Assembly: GCF_030413595.1 (NCBI RefSeq)
Contig: NZ_CP129238.1
Coordinates: forward strand, 1-64,000
From: Planococcus liqunii
GTDB taxonomy: Bacteria; Bacillota; Bacilli; Bacillales_A; Planococcaceae
Direction: 5' to 3'
DNA: 64,000 nt
Position numbers and translations under genes: made by a program. Positions 17,688 through 26,563 of this stretch are shown piece after piece (the stretch's first letter is position 1; the number at the start of each line of letters is the position of its first letter). The notes under the pieces were generated by a model. The model was given only the letters and a program-made list of their open reading frames with translations. It searched no databases and was not told the DNA's origin.

Positions 17688-19081
17688 GCGGCAATTTCCC
17701 AGCACGCCATTAAATGCACAATTCCTGATTCAATTTCTTGTTCGGTTAACCCGCCAAACCCCAAAACGATTTTCGGAGGCGAGACCGTTTTTCCTTCGAC
17801 GTCGTAAGATCCCAGGCCAAATACCCGGATTCCGGCGCCTTTAGCGCGTTCAATAAGCTCATTTTCCGTTAAAGCAGTCTGGATGGTCAGCACAATGTGC
17901 ATGCCGGCTTGCTGGCCGGAAACCGAGACCTGAGGTGCAAATACATGTAGAACGGCTGTTAAGTGTTCAAGTTTTTTCTTGTACAGTTTGCGCATCCGGT
18001 TTAAATGGCGTGAAAAATGCCCTTCTTTCATAAACGCGCTGACAAGCTGCTGGTCAATTCTTGGCACAGATGATGAATAATGAAGGAAAGTCTGGCGGTA
18101 AGCACGCATCAGCCTTTTCGGCAAAACCATATAGGCAATTCGCAAAGAAGGCATAAGCGACTTGGAGAACGTACTGATGTAAATAACCCGTCCGCTGACA
18201 TCCATGCTCTGGAGTGCCGGGATTGGCCGGCTTGTGTAGCGGAATTCGCTGTCGTAATCGTCTTCAATGATGTAGCGTTCCGGCTTGGCTGCTGCCCAGT
18301 TTAGGAGTTGAGCCCGTTTGGTGGCACTGAGCACAGCACCTGTCGGAAATTGATGGGAAGGTGTGACATAAGCAATATCCACTTCCGACGCTTCAAGTTC
18401 CCCGACATTGATGCCATCCGTTTCGATGCTGATGGGCACAGCCTTTCGGTCATGGTGGGCAAAAATAGTGTGCGTCAGTGCATATCCCGGATTTTCAAAG
18501 CCGAAGACAATGGTTTTATCAAGCAAGCGAATCAACAAAGGCATCAACTGTTCCGTTCCGGAGCCGATAATGATTTGATCAGCTTCGCATACCACGCCCC
18601 GTGACTGGAACAAGTAGCGGGAAATTTCCTGGCGCAGGGTTTCATCGCCTTGCGGATGCCCACTCAACAGCAACCCGTGGTTGGATTCATCGAGAAGGTC
18701 TTTGGACAGCTTGCGCCACGTTGAAAAAGGAAAAGAACGGGAATCGATGGCTGCCGGATTAAAATCATAGCGGTATTCTAGACGTTCCGGCGCCAAGGGT
18801 TTCTCTTGCGGCACATCCAAATAAGCCACTTCTTCCACCGGCTGCGCGTAAAACCCTTTGCGGGCCCTCGATTCAATAAACCCTTCTGCAACCAGCTGGC
18901 CATAAGCCAATTCAACCGTGGTCTGGCTGATATCCAGAAACTCCGCCAATTTTCGTTTACTGGGCAGTTTGGTATCGACGGAGATTTTGCCGTCAATAAT
19001 GGCTTGTTTAATTTCCCGGTAAAGCTGTTTGTATAAAGGCGTTGAAATGCTTCGCTGCAGCTGGAACATTAGCATATCCAT
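17663..19081 (-). CDS. pdxR: MocR-family regulator of vitamin B6 synthesis (PdxR)
   Basis: A 472-residue fusion of a GntR winged-helix DNA-binding domain (about 1-75, KLPSKRKLAEFLDISQTTVE) to a class-I aminotransferase-like domain. The presumed PLP lysine is in YISTFSKSLMPS. MocR proteins next to pdxS sense pyridoxal phosphate and control pdxST. It is divergent from pdxS with a 104-base gap, the classic arrangement in Listeria, Staphylococcus relatives and Corynebacterium; B. subtilis lacks it here. The start at 19081 has a second in-frame Met three codons later. The function follows from family and position; no operator data. Confidence 0.85.
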   Translation of the reverse strand: MDMLMFQLQRSISTPLYKQLYREIKQAIIDGKISVDTKLPSKRKLAEFLDISQTTVELAYGQLVAEGFIESRARKGFYAQPVEEVAYLDVPQEKPLAPERLEYRYDFNPAAIDSRSFPFSTWRKLSKDLLDESNHGLLLSGHPQGDETLRQEISRYLFQSRGVVCEADQIIIGSGTEQLMPLLIRLLDKTIVFGFENPGYALTHTIFAHHDRKAVPISIETDGINVGELEASEVDIAYVTPSHQFPTGAVLSATKRAQLLNWAAAKPERYIIEDDYDSEFRYTSRPIPALQSMDVSGRVIYISTFSKSLMPSLRIAYMVLPKRLMRAYRQTFLHYSSSVPRIDQQLVSAFMKEGHFSRHLNRMRKLYKKKLEHLTAVLHVFAPQVSVSGQQAGMHIVLTIQTALTENELIERAKGAGIRVFGLGSYDVEGKTVSPPKIVLGFGGLTEQEIESGIVHLMACWEIAAQKSSSSE

Positions 19082-19185
19082 GATGTCTCCCCCCCCAACT
19101 GACCTTATGAATTAATGGGAATCTGAGTATTTCTATATGGTCAATCTCTATTATACTGACAATATTAAGAAAAGGGGGAATTTTA
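19082..19185 (+). promoter_or_regulatory. pdxR-pdxS divergent control region
   Basis: CTGACCTTAT (19099-19108) and ATATGGTCA (about 19135-19143) form an imperfect inverted pair, a candidate PdxR operator. A good -10 TATACT (19152-19157) for pdxS has no recognisable -35 at 16-18 bases, which would fit a promoter that needs an activator. A run of eight C residues at 19089-19096 lies next to the pdxR start. Confidence 0.5.
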
Positions 19186-20070
19186 ATGAGTAAACACGGA
19201 ACGGATCGAGTCAAACGCGGAATGGCGGAAATGCAAAAAGGCGGAGTCATCATGGATGTGGTGAATGCAGAACAGGCGCGCATTGCAGAAGCGGCGGGCG
19301 CAACAGCGGTTATGGCGCTTGAACGCGTGCCTTCGGATATTCGAAGAGACGGCGACGTAGCGCGTATGGCAGACCCGCGCATTACAGAAGAAGTGATGAA
19401 AGCTGTATCCATTCCGGTAATGGCCAAAGCGCGGATTGGCCATATTGTGGAAGCGCGTGTGTTGGAAGCGATGGGTGTGGATTACATAGATGAAAGTGAA
19501 GTGCTGACACCGGCGGACGAGGAATTCCACTTATTAAAAGATGCCTATACGGTGCCATTTGTCTGCGGCTGCCGCAATTTAGGCGAAGCGGCGCGCCGTA
19601 TCGGTGAAGGGGCTTCGATGCTCCGGACAAAAGGGGAACCGGGCACCGGCAATATCGTCGAAGCGGTCCGGCACTTGCGCCAAGTGAATGCGGAAGTGCG
19701 AAAAGTCGTTACGCTCAGCGATGATGAATTGATGACCGAAGCACGCAACTTAGGCGCTTCGTATGAATTCCTGAAAGAAGTGAAGCGCCTTGGCCGCTTG
19801 CCGGTCGTCAACTTTGCAGCGGGCGGTGTGGCAACGCCTGCAGATGCGGCCTTGATGATGGAACTGGGAGCAGATGGCGTATTCGTCGGGTCCGGCATCT
19901 TCAAATCGGAACATCCGGAACGGTTCGCGCGTGCCATTGTGGAAGCGACGACGCATTACCAGGATTATAAATTGATTGCTGAACTGTCAAAAGACCTCGG
20001 CATCGCCATGAAAGGCATTGAAATTTCCACAATTGCGGCGGGTGAACGCATGCAGGAACGGGGCTGGTAA
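19186..20070 (+). CDS. pdxS: Pyridoxal 5'-phosphate synthase, PdxS subunit
   Basis: PdxS builds PLP from ribose 5-phosphate, glyceraldehyde 3-phosphate and ammonia delivered by PdxT. The 294-residue product equals the family length. It shows [20 protein letters not shown], the lysine-bearing strand [11 protein letters not shown], and the phosphate-binding [24 protein letters not shown] (read in two parts) near residues 215-237. Start ATG follows AAGGGGGAA. The stop is one base before the pdxT start, so the two subunits are cotranslated. The divergent pdxR probably controls both. Confidence 0.98.
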   Translation: MSKHGTDRVKRGMAEMQKGGVIMDVVNAEQARIAEAAGATAVMALERVPSDIRRDGDVARMADPRITEEVMKAVSIPVMAKARIGHIVEARVLEAMGVDYIDESEVLTPADEEFHLLKDAYTVPFVCGCRNLGEAARRIGEGASMLRTKGEPGTGNIVEAVRHLRQVNAEVRKVVTLSDDELMTEARNLGASYEFLKEVKRLGRLPVVNFAAGGVATPADAALMMELGADGVFVGSGIFKSEHPERFARAIVEATTHYQDYKLIAELSKDLGIAMKGIEISTIAAGERMQERGW

Positions 20071-20071
20071 G

Positions 20072-20686
20072 ATGAAACGAGTCGGTGTTCTGGCGTTGCA
20101 GGGAGCGGTAAGAGAACATGTGCAGTCGATTGAAGCGTGCGGCGCAAAAGCAGTGCTGGTCAAATGGTCAAGCGACTTGGAAGATTTGGATGCCATAATT
20201 TTGCCGGGCGGGGAAAGCACCACGATGCGCCGATTGATTGACCGCTATGGCCTGCTTGGGCCGTTACGCGCCTTTGCAGAGAGCGGCAAGCCGATGTTTG
20301 GCACCTGTGCGGGGCTAATTCTTTTGGCAAAGGAAATCGCCGGTTATCCCGAACCGCATCTTGGCGTAATGGACATTGCAGTGGAACGCAATTCATTCGG
20401 CCGCCAAGCCGACAGCTTTGAAATTCCGCTATCCGTTAAAGGGATGGAAGAGCCGTTTGAAGCGGTCTTTATCCGAGCGCCGCATATTGTCAGTGTTGGT
20501 CCGGGGGTTGAGGTATTGGGCGAGCACGGCGGAAAAATCGTCATGGCAAGAAGCAGCCAGTTTCTCGGCTGTTCGTTTCATCCCGAATTGACCGATGACC
20601 ACCGCATTACGGCTTATTTTTTGAGCATGATTCCCTCTGAAACTGGCATTTCCTTGCCAAAAGGCTCCGTTTATAGTAAAGTATGA
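20072..20686 (+). CDS. pdxT: Pyridoxal 5'-phosphate synthase glutaminase, PdxT subunit
   Basis: PdxT is the glutaminase partner of PdxS. The 204-residue protein begins [16 protein letters not shown] and shows the class-I amidotransferase features: [12 protein letters not shown], the nucleophile cysteine in [11 protein letters not shown], and the His-Glu pair in SFHPEL. The ATG at 20072 lies one base after the pdxS stop, with GGAACGGGG as a weak ribosome site inside pdxS. A longer in-frame reading from 20018 would overlap pdxS by 50 bases and is not needed. The gene ends just before the serS leader. Confidence 0.97.
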   Translation: MKRVGVLALQGAVREHVQSIEACGAKAVLVKWSSDLEDLDAIILPGGESTTMRRLIDRYGLLGPLRAFAESGKPMFGTCAGLILLAKEIAGYPEPHLGVMDIAVERNSFGRQADSFEIPLSVKGMEEPFEAVFIRAPHIVSVGPGVEVLGEHGGKIVMARSSQFLGCSFHPELTDDHRITAYFLSMIPSETGISLPKGSVYSKV

Positions 20687-20689
20687 TTA

Positions 20690-20931
20690 ATTTAAAAGTA
20701 GAAACATTGATGGGGAATAGTAATGCGTTGTTTTTCCAAAGAGAGCCGGTGGTTGGTGCGAACCGGTGAAAAGCACGTGTGAATCCACTCCTGAGTTGCA
20801 TGGCGACATAAGCCATTGCCGGTTTAAAGGCCGTTATGTAATGAAGAGGATCGGGCTTTTTAGCCGATCAATCAGGGTGGCAACGCGGGTAGCTCTCGTC
20901 CCTTTACCAGGGGATGAGGGCTATTTTTGTT
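20690..20931 (+). promoter_or_regulatory. T-box riboswitch controlling serS
   Basis: The leader has the T-box sequence AGGGTGGCAACGCGGGT at 20874-20890. A terminator follows with stem TAGCTCTCGTCCC / GGGATGAGGGCTA (with wobble) and TTTTTG ending near 20930. The upstream Stem I region contains GAATCCACTCCTGAG. The TCC at about 20784-20786 is my candidate specifier codon (serine). Uncharged tRNA-Ser would stabilise the antiterminator and allow serS transcription. The variable base after TGG is C, which pairs with a G73 discriminator. Confidence 0.93.
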
Positions 20932-20976
20932 GCCTTTTTTCTATTGATCACTATTTTATTTTGAGGAGGAACCGGT

Positions 20977-22251
20977 ATGTTAGACATTAAACACGTACGT
21001 GCCAATTTTGAAGAAGTAAAAACGAAGCTTGCGAAACGCGGCGAAGATATTTCCGTGCTGGACGATTTTGAAGCGGTGGATGCCAAACGCCGTGAATTGA
21101 TTGCACAAACCGAGAAATTGAAGGCTGAACGCAACGAAGCGTCTCAAAATATCGCGATGATGAAGCGCAATAAAGAAAATGCAGATGAAGCCATTGCCAA
21201 AATGCGCGAAGTCGGCGAACAGATCAAAGCGATTGACGATGAATTGCGCGAAGTGGAAGAGCGCTTGAATTACATCATGATGCGTGTACCGAACATTCCG
21301 CATGACAGCGTGCCGGTCGGCGAGTCTGAAGACGACAACGTTGAAATCCGGACATGGGGAGAAAAGCCGGAATTCACGTTTGAAGCCAAACCGCATTGGG
21401 ATCTTGGCACAGACTTAAACATCATCGATTTTGAACGGGCAGCAAAAGTAACGGGCAGCCGTTTCGTTTTCTACCGTGGCCTTGGAGCTCGTCTGGAACG
21501 GGCGCTTATCAACTTCATGATGGACTTGCACCAGGAAGAGCATGGCTACCAGGAAATCCTGCCGCCTTACATGGTCAACCGCGAAAGCTTGACGGGCACA
21601 GGCCAATTGCCGAAATTTGAAGAAGATGCATTCCTGATCGAGAAAGAAGATTATTTCCTGATCCCGACTTCTGAAGTGCCGGTGACAAATTTCTACCGGG
21701 ATGAAATCCTGTCAGCGGATATGCTTCCGCAGGCATTCGCTTCTTACAGCGCGAATTTCCGCTCTGAAGCGGGTTCTGCGGGCCGGGACACACGCGGGCT
21801 AATCCGACAGCACCAATTCAATAAAGTCGAGCTGGTGCGCTTTGTAAAGCCGGAAGATTCATATGATGAACTGGAGAAATTGACCGGCCATGCCGAGAAA
21901 GTGCTGCAGCTACTGGGGCTTCCTTACCGCGTCCTGAAAATGTGCACAGCAGACCTTGGCTTTACCGCTGCGAAGAAATACGATATCGAAGTGTGGATTC
22001 CGAGCCAGGACATGTACCGTGAAATTTCTTCTTGCAGTAATTTTGAAGATTTCCAGGCACGTCGCGCCAACATCAAATTCCGCCGCGAAGCGAACGGCAA
22101 ACCGGAATTTGTCCATACCTTAAACGGCAGCGGACTGGCGATCGGCCGGACAGTGGCCGCTTTACTGGAAAACTGCCAGCAGGAAGACGGCACCATCGTC
22201 ATCCCTGAAGTATTGCGTCCGTATATGGGCGGCAAAGACTTGATTAAATAA
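20977..22251 (+). CDS. serS: Seryl-tRNA synthetase
   Basis: SerS charges tRNA-Ser. The 424-residue protein has the N-terminal antiparallel coiled coil that grips the long variable arm (about 27-100, rich in Lys/Glu heptads). A class-II catalytic core follows: motif 2 around [20 protein letters not shown] and motif 3 in [18 protein letters not shown]. Length equals B. subtilis SerS. The ATG follows GAGGAGGAA. It sits downstream of pdxT as in Bacillus and is controlled by the T-box. A terminator ends the unit. Confidence 0.98.
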   Translation: MLDIKHVRANFEEVKTKLAKRGEDISVLDDFEAVDAKRRELIAQTEKLKAERNEASQNIAMMKRNKENADEAIAKMREVGEQIKAIDDELREVEERLNYIMMRVPNIPHDSVPVGESEDDNVEIRTWGEKPEFTFEAKPHWDLGTDLNIIDFERAAKVTGSRFVFYRGLGARLERALINFMMDLHQEEHGYQEILPPYMVNRESLTGTGQLPKFEEDAFLIEKEDYFLIPTSEVPVTNFYRDEILSADMLPQAFASYSANFRSEAGSAGRDTRGLIRQHQFNKVELVRFVKPEDSYDELEKLTGHAEKVLQLLGLPYRVLKMCTADLGFTAAKKYDIEVWIPSQDMYREISSCSNFEDFQARRANIKFRREANGKPEFVHTLNGSGLAIGRTVAALLENCQQEDGTIVIPEVLRPYMGGKDLIK

Positions 22252-22258
22252 ACGGATA

Positions 22259-22293
22259 GACCCAAGAGCTTATGGCTCTTGGGTTTTTATTTT
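22259..22293 (+). terminator. Rho-independent terminator after serS
   Basis: A 9-bp stem CCCAAGAGC (22261-22269) / GCTCTTGGG (22275-22283) with loop TTATG is followed by TTTTTATTTTT. Confidence 0.93.
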
Positions 22294-22344
22294 TCCATGG
22301 AAACGGGTAAAGACAGGTAAATAGCAAGGAGAGGTGTTGGTGGA

Positions 22345-23223
22345 ATGGAAAATCTATCGTTTCAGTACATTCAAACGAACGGCATCACGTTGCATACGGC
22401 AGTTGCGGGACCGGAAGACGGGCCGCTGGTTGTTTTGCTGCACGGCTTCCCGGAATTCTGGTTCGGCTGGAAAAAACAGATTGCACCGCTCACTGAACTC
22501 GGCTACCGCGTTGCCGTGCCGGACCAGCGGGGTTACAATCTGAGCGATAAGCCGCAGGACATCAGCAGTTATACCTTGGATTTGCTGCGGGATGATATTG
22601 TCGGGTTGATCGGCCATTTCGGCAAAACGAACGCCACCATTATTGGACACGACTGGGGAGGAGCGGTGGCTTGGCATTTGGCAGCGACAAAGCCTGAATA
22701 CGTGGAAAAACTGATTGCGGTCAATATCCCGCATCCAAAAGCGATGCCAAGGGTCATGAAGCGCAATCCGCTACAATGGGCGAGGAGTTCGTATATCGCC
22801 TTTTTCCAATTGCCGGATCTGCCGGAAAAAATGCTGGCGGCGGATTATTTCAAGACGATGGTCGGGAGTTTGGTATCGACAAGCAATCCGGATACATTTT
22901 CTGACGAGGAACTCGCCGCTTACCGGGAAGCATGGGACCAGCCCGGTGCACTGACGGCGATGCTGAACTGGTACCGGGCGATCCGCCGCGGCAATGTCCT
23001 GCAAGTGCCGGCACAGAAAATCGGATTGCCGGTGCGGATTATTTGGGGCGTGGGTGATCAGTTCCTGTCAACGGAACTGGCGAAGGAAAGCCTGGACTTT
23101 TGCGAGGACGGGGAATTGGTGTTTGTCGGGGAAGCGACACACTGGGTCCATCACGAGCAGGTGCATATTCTCAATATGCTCATCAAGCAGTTTTTAAACG
23201 AAGAAAAAGCGGCAGCCCTATAG
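22345..23223 (+). CDS. Alpha/beta hydrolase, epoxide hydrolase type
   Basis: A 292-residue alpha/beta hydrolase with the full soluble epoxide hydrolase set. The oxyanion motif is HGFPE (33-37), nucleophile Asp103 lies in GHDWGG, acid Asp238 in WGVGDQF, base His266 in ATHWVHH, and lid tyrosines at about Tyr150 and Tyr210 (NWYRA). It would open epoxides to diols; haloalkane dehalogenase is less likely because of the lid tyrosines. There is no signal peptide. It has no counterpart between serS and dck in B. subtilis, so it is an accessory insertion. Its stop abuts that of the convergent tadA. Substrate is unknown. Confidence 0.85.
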   Translation: MENLSFQYIQTNGITLHTAVAGPEDGPLVVLLHGFPEFWFGWKKQIAPLTELGYRVAVPDQRGYNLSDKPQDISSYTLDLLRDDIVGLIGHFGKTNATIIGHDWGGAVAWHLAATKPEYVEKLIAVNIPHPKAMPRVMKRNPLQWARSSYIAFFQLPDLPEKMLAADYFKTMVGSLVSTSNPDTFSDEELAAYREAWDQPGALTAMLNWYRAIRRGNVLQVPAQKIGLPVRIIWGVGDQFLSTELAKESLDFCEDGELVFVGEATHWVHHEQVHILNMLIKQFLNEEKAAAL

Positions 23224-23248
23224 GAGCTCCCGCTTTTTCTTTTTTTTG
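23203..23248. terminator. Bidirectional terminator inside the ends of two convergent genes
   Basis: A 10-bp stem GAAAAAGCGG (23203-23212) / CCGCTTTTTC (23230-23239) has T runs on both sides, and the loop contains the palindrome CCTATAGG. Both arms are coding: the left encodes the hydrolase C-terminus, the right the C-terminus of tadA. Confidence 0.85.
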
Positions 23249-23709
23249 TTTTCCCGTAGCGTCCGGAAAAACTGGGTCAGCAAACCGCCGCATTCTTCGG
23301 CCATGACATTTTCGGTGACTTCGCATTGATGGTTAAAGCGTTCATCGTTCAGCAGCCGGTATAAGGAATCCACACTGCCGGCCTTGATATCACGTGCCCC
23401 GTAAACGACACGTGGAATGCGCGATTGCAGAATTGCGCCGGCGCACATTGGACAAGGCTCTAACGTAACGTAAAGGCTTGTGTTTTCCAGCCGCCAATTG
23501 CTGATGGTCTGGCAGGCTTCCTGGATGGCCAGCAGTTCCGCATGGGTCACCGCATTTTGGGTGGTTTCCCGCAGGTTGTGGGCCCGTGCAATCACGTGCC
23601 CGTCCTGCACGATGACGGCGCCAATCGGCACTTCTCCCTTGGCGGCGGCTTTTTCGGCTTCTTCGATTGCGAGGCCCATATAATAATGGTCTAATTCAAT
23701 TCCGTTCAT
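23218..23709 (-). CDS. tadA: tRNA-specific adenosine deaminase TadA
   Basis: TadA converts A34 to inosine in tRNA-Arg(ACG), needed to read CGN codons. The 163-residue protein shows the zinc/catalytic motifs HAELLAI (His and the proton-shuttle Glu) and PCPMCAGAI, plus the substrate loop near GAVIVQDG. It ends in a basic tail rich in Lys (NKKKKKRELL). In B. subtilis tadA (yaaJ) points towards the SRP RNA and dnaX; here it is reversed and several genes away. Its last six bases overlap the last six of the hydrolase as the palindrome CTATAG, which gives both genes a TAG stop. Confidence 0.96.
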   Translation of the reverse strand: MNGIELDHYYMGLAIEEAEKAAAKGEVPIGAVIVQDGHVIARAHNLRETTQNAVTHAELLAIQEACQTISNWRLENTSLYVTLEPCPMCAGAILQSRIPRVVYGARDIKAGSVDSLYRLLNDERFNHQCEVTENVMAEECGGLLTQFFRTLRENKKKKKRELL

Positions 23710-23852
23710 TGTTCATCGCTCCCTACACCCCAGTTTATCATTTTTTTATAAGTATGCTAAAGGAATTAGGAGTCTATCAAGACAAATGGAGGAGAAAAGC
23801 GTAAAATAAAAAGGAGAAAAAAATCCAGTGTTTGATTTTTGGGAGAGATTTG

Positions 23853-24716
23853 ATGGTCAAAGAACATAAAAAAGAGACATTTAAGCATTTAGTTATGCGT
23901 TTTTTGCTGATTTTACTGGGCGCCACGATGGCTGCCGTTTCCATTGAACTTTTTTTAGTGCCCAATTCGATTATTGACGGCGGCATTATCGGCATTTCGC
24001 TGATTTTAGATTATCTGACTCCGATTCCATTTGGTATTTTGATGGTCGTGGTCAACTTGCCTTTTCTTTTCTTCGGGTACAAGCATATCGGGAAGAACTT
24101 TTTTATCTCGTCCATTTTCGCTATTGTAGCACTGGCCATCATTGAATTTCCATTGCATCCGATTCCAGGTGTGGTCGATGATCCGTTGCTTGCCACGGTA
24201 TTCGGCGGCCTGATTCTTGGTGCCGGAGTGGGCCTCGTGATTCGAAACGGCGGAGCGCTGGACGGCACGGAAATCCTGGGCATTTTACTAACGCGCAAAT
24301 TGCCTTTTTCAGTTGGTGAATTTGTAATGTTCGTCAATATCTTTATCTTTTTATGGGCCGGATTTGTTCTCGGTTGGGAACATGCGATGTATTCCATTTT
24401 AACTTATTATATTGCTTCCAAAACGATTGATATCGTTATCCAAGGACTGGATGATACGAAAGCGGTCATTATTGTGTCCGATGAATTCATCGAATTGGGT
24501 GCTGCCATCAATTCCCGGCTTGGCCGAAGCGTCACCAAGCTGCACGGCAAAGGCGGCTACGAAGAATCTGCCAAAGATGTCATTTATGTAGTGGTGACGA
24601 GATTAGAAATTTCCAAACTGAAACACATTGTAGCCGACATTGATCCGAAAGCGTTTGTCACTATTATGGATACCCAGGAAGTGCACGGAGGAACTTTTAA
24701 AGCAGCCATCCATTAA
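23853..24716 (+). CDS. YitT-family membrane protein (DUF161/DUF2179)
   Basis: A 287-residue protein with five or so hydrophobic helices in the first 190 residues ([71 protein letters not shown]). A soluble C-terminal DUF2179-like domain follows ([10 protein letters not shown] ... GGTFKAAIH). The [12 protein letters not shown] motif is typical of the YitT family, whose function is not established; transport is often suggested. I chose ATG 23853, six bases after GGGAGA; an in-frame ATG at 23832 lacks such a site. It occupies the place of yaaH/yaaI, the B. subtilis neighbours of dgk. Confidence 0.88.
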   Translation: MVKEHKKETFKHLVMRFLLILLGATMAAVSIELFLVPNSIIDGGIIGISLILDYLTPIPFGILMVVVNLPFLFFGYKHIGKNFFISSIFAIVALAIIEFPLHPIPGVVDDPLLATVFGGLILGAGVGLVIRNGGALDGTEILGILLTRKLPFSVGEFVMFVNIFIFLWAGFVLGWEHAMYSILTYYIASKTIDIVIQGLDDTKAVIIVSDEFIELGAAINSRLGRSVTKLHGKGGYEESAKDVIYVVVTRLEISKLKHIVADIDPKAFVTIMDTQEVHGGTFKAAIH

Positions 24717-24737
24717 GTTGGAGAGCTGCTTTTTTTC
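24699..24737 (+). terminator. Terminator overlapping the end of the YitT-family gene
   Basis: An 8-bp stem AAAGCAGC (24699-24706) / GCTGCTTT (24725-24732) is followed by TTTTT. The left arm lies in the last codons of the gene. Confidence 0.75.
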
Positions 24738-24811
24738 CTACTTTTACCGTACGGTCTGTGGTAAAATAAATGGCACTGCAACACACTTGAACAGAAAGAG
24801 GGGAACTTCCC

Positions 24812-25450
24812 ATGCCGGTGCCATTTATAACGGTAGAAGGCCCGATTGGCGTTGGCAAAACGTCACTGGCAAAAGCAATTGCTGACCACCATCGTTTTCA
24901 AATGCTGAAAGAAATCGTCGATGAAAATCCGTTTCTGACAAAGTTTTATGAAGACATTGAGGAATGGAGCTTCCAGACCGAAATGTTCTTTTTATGCAAT
25001 CGCTATAAGCAATTGACCGATATACAGAAAAAATTCATTTCCAACCGTGAGCCTGTAGCAGCGGATTACCATATTTTCAAGAACTTGATTTTTGCCAAGC
25101 GGACGCTGCCCGATGCTGAGTATGCCAAATACGAAGCAATCTACAAAATCCTGACAGCGGATATGCCGGCGCCGAATATGGTGATTTACTTGCATGCCAG
25201 TTTGGATACGTTGATGAAGCGCATCAAAATGCGCGGACGTGAATTCGAGCAAATGATTACCCCGGCTTATATGGAACAGCTTGTTGCTGATTACCATGAG
25301 TTTATAGAACGTTTTGAGCGGGAGCATCCGGAAATTCCGGTGCTGCGTTTTAATGGAGATGAAATGGATTTTGTCCAGAATGAAGTGGATTTGCAGCAGA
25401 TCCTGACGAAAGTGGATGAAACCTTACAACAAAGGAGTTTAACGATATGA
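24812..25450 (+). CDS. dgk: Deoxyguanosine kinase
   Basis: Dgk phosphorylates deoxyguanosine (and deoxyinosine) for purine deoxynucleoside salvage. The 212-residue protein has the P-loop GPIGVGKTS (10-18), the WSFQTEMFFLCNRYKQL helix and the ADYHIFKNLIFAKRTL segment typical of Bacillales Dgk. ERS/DRS motifs of the dCK group are replaced as expected for Dgk. It overlaps dck by four bases (ATGA), so the two kinases are one operon, as in B. subtilis, where the order of transcription is also dgk then dck. Confidence 0.94.
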   Translation: MPVPFITVEGPIGVGKTSLAKAIADHHRFQMLKEIVDENPFLTKFYEDIEEWSFQTEMFFLCNRYKQLTDIQKKFISNREPVAADYHIFKNLIFAKRTLPDAEYAKYEAIYKILTADMPAPNMVIYLHASLDTLMKRIKMRGREFEQMITPAYMEQLVADYHEFIERFEREHPEIPVLRFNGDEMDFVQNEVDLQQILTKVDETLQQRSLTI

Positions 25451-26115
25451 ATTTACGTGAAAAATACGGCATTCCGGAAAATGCTGTGATTACCATTGCC
25501 GGTACAGTAGGTGTCGGCAAATCAACGATGACCAAGGCATTGGCGGATACGCTTCATTTCCGCACATCGTTTGAAAAAGTGGATGCCAACCCTTACCTGG
25601 ATTTGTTTTACGATGACTTCGAGAAATGGAGCTTCCATCTACAAATTTACTTCCTGGCAGAGCGCTTCAAAGAACAAAAGCGCATGTTTGAATACGGCGG
25701 CGGTTTTATCCAGGACCGTTCCATTTATGAAGATACCGGCATTTTCGCGAAAATGCATTGGGAAAAAGGCACGATGAATAACGTGGACTACGAAACATAC
25801 ACGAATCTGTTTGAAGCTATGGTAATGACGCCATACTTCCCGCATCCGGATTTATTGATTTACCTGGAAGGGTCGATTGAAGACATTCTGGGGCGCATCC
25901 AGGAACGCGGCCGCGCAATGGAACAGCAGACGCCGGTCGAGTACTGGCTTGAAATGCATGAACGCTACGAAAAATGGATCAATTCGTTCAACGGCTGCCC
26001 GGTGCTGCGCCTGAACATCAACGATTATGATCTGATGAATGACCCGGACTGCGCTGAACGCATCGTAGAACGCATCGGCAATTTCATGCAGCAAACTTCC
26101 TTATTGAAAAAATAA
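25447..26115 (+). CDS. dck: Deoxyadenosine/deoxycytidine kinase
   Basis: Dck phosphorylates deoxyadenosine and deoxycytidine. In the 222-residue product the P-loop is AGTVGVGKST (19-28). The substrate-binding EKVDANPYLDLFYDD and QDRSIYEDTGIFA (DRS motif) follow, with the LID region RIQERGRAMEQ. It starts in the ATGA overlap with dgk and is followed by a terminator. This pair plus Tmk, Prs and GuaB covers much of nucleotide supply in the window. Confidence 0.95.
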   Translation: MNLREKYGIPENAVITIAGTVGVGKSTMTKALADTLHFRTSFEKVDANPYLDLFYDDFEKWSFHLQIYFLAERFKEQKRMFEYGGGFIQDRSIYEDTGIFAKMHWEKGTMNNVDYETYTNLFEAMVMTPYFPHPDLLIYLEGSIEDILGRIQERGRAMEQQTPVEYWLEMHERYEKWINSFNGCPVLRLNINDYDLMNDPDCAERIVERIGNFMQQTSLLKK

Positions 26116-26120
26116 GCTTT

Positions 26121-26157
26121 TCCCCTGAGTCCGTAATGGCTCAGGGATTTTTTATTT
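26121..26157 (+). terminator. Rho-independent terminator after dgk-dck
   Basis: Stem CCCTGAG (26123-26129) / CTCAGGG (26140-26146) with a ten-base loop is followed by ATTTTTTATTT. Confidence 0.88.
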
Positions 26158-26182
26158 CCCGGGAAATAGTTTACGAACCAAT

Positions 26183-26216
26183 AAAAAAAGCAGATGGCTT
26201 TGGGCCACCTGCTTTA
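26183..26216 (-). terminator. Terminator for tRNA-Ser transcript (minus strand)
   Basis: Read on the minus strand, AAAGCAGGTGGC / GCCATCTGCTTT (one wobble) is followed by a T run. It lies about 110 bases past the tRNA 3' end, so the primary transcript has a long 3' trailer. Confidence 0.85.
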
Positions 26217-26326
26217 ACGTCGTGTTTTATGTATCGAAATCTTCAGACATATATGTGTTAAGAAAAATTCGCTACTTTCGTAACGAATCCAATCTCGAAT
26301 TTATATGCGCGTGTAAATTCAAAAAA

Positions 26327-26419
26327 TGGAGGAGGAAGAGGGATTCGAACCCCCGCGGGATTTGACTCCCCTGTCGGTTTTCAAGACCGATCCCTTCAGC
26401 CAAACTTGGGTATTCCTCC
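26327..26419 (-). tRNA. tRNA-Ser (anticodon UGA), CCA encoded
   Basis: On the minus strand, acceptor GGAGGAA (from 26419) pairs with TTCCTCC. The anticodon loop CTTGAAA gives UGA, a long variable arm follows as in all tRNA-Ser, and the T-arm is GGGGG-TTCGAAT-CCCTC. The gene ends TCCA at 26330-26327: CCA is encoded and position 73 is T. Bacterial tRNA-Ser normally has G73. The orientation is opposite to serS. Confidence 0.96.
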
Positions 26420-26437
26420 GTATCAGACAAGAATTAA

Positions 26438-26465
26438 TTTATCATAAAACGAAACAATGTGTCAA
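26438..26465 (-). promoter_or_regulatory. Sigma-A promoter of tRNA-Ser
   Basis: On the minus strand, a consensus -35 TTGACA (26465-26460), a 16-base spacer and GATAAA (26443-26438) lie about 20 bases before the tRNA. Confidence 0.75.
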
Positions 26466-26563
26466 CAGTTTCAGGAATTTTTTTTGAGATTTTTTTAGAA
26501 GCCTTATTTTTTCCTTACTAATACGGGTTTTTCAGCTATTTGAGATTAAATAAGAGTTACGGA

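Noticed and set aside
26217..26326. A second tRNA between tRNA-Ser and its terminator
   Set aside because: No cloverleaf, T-loop or acceptor pairing could be found on either strand.
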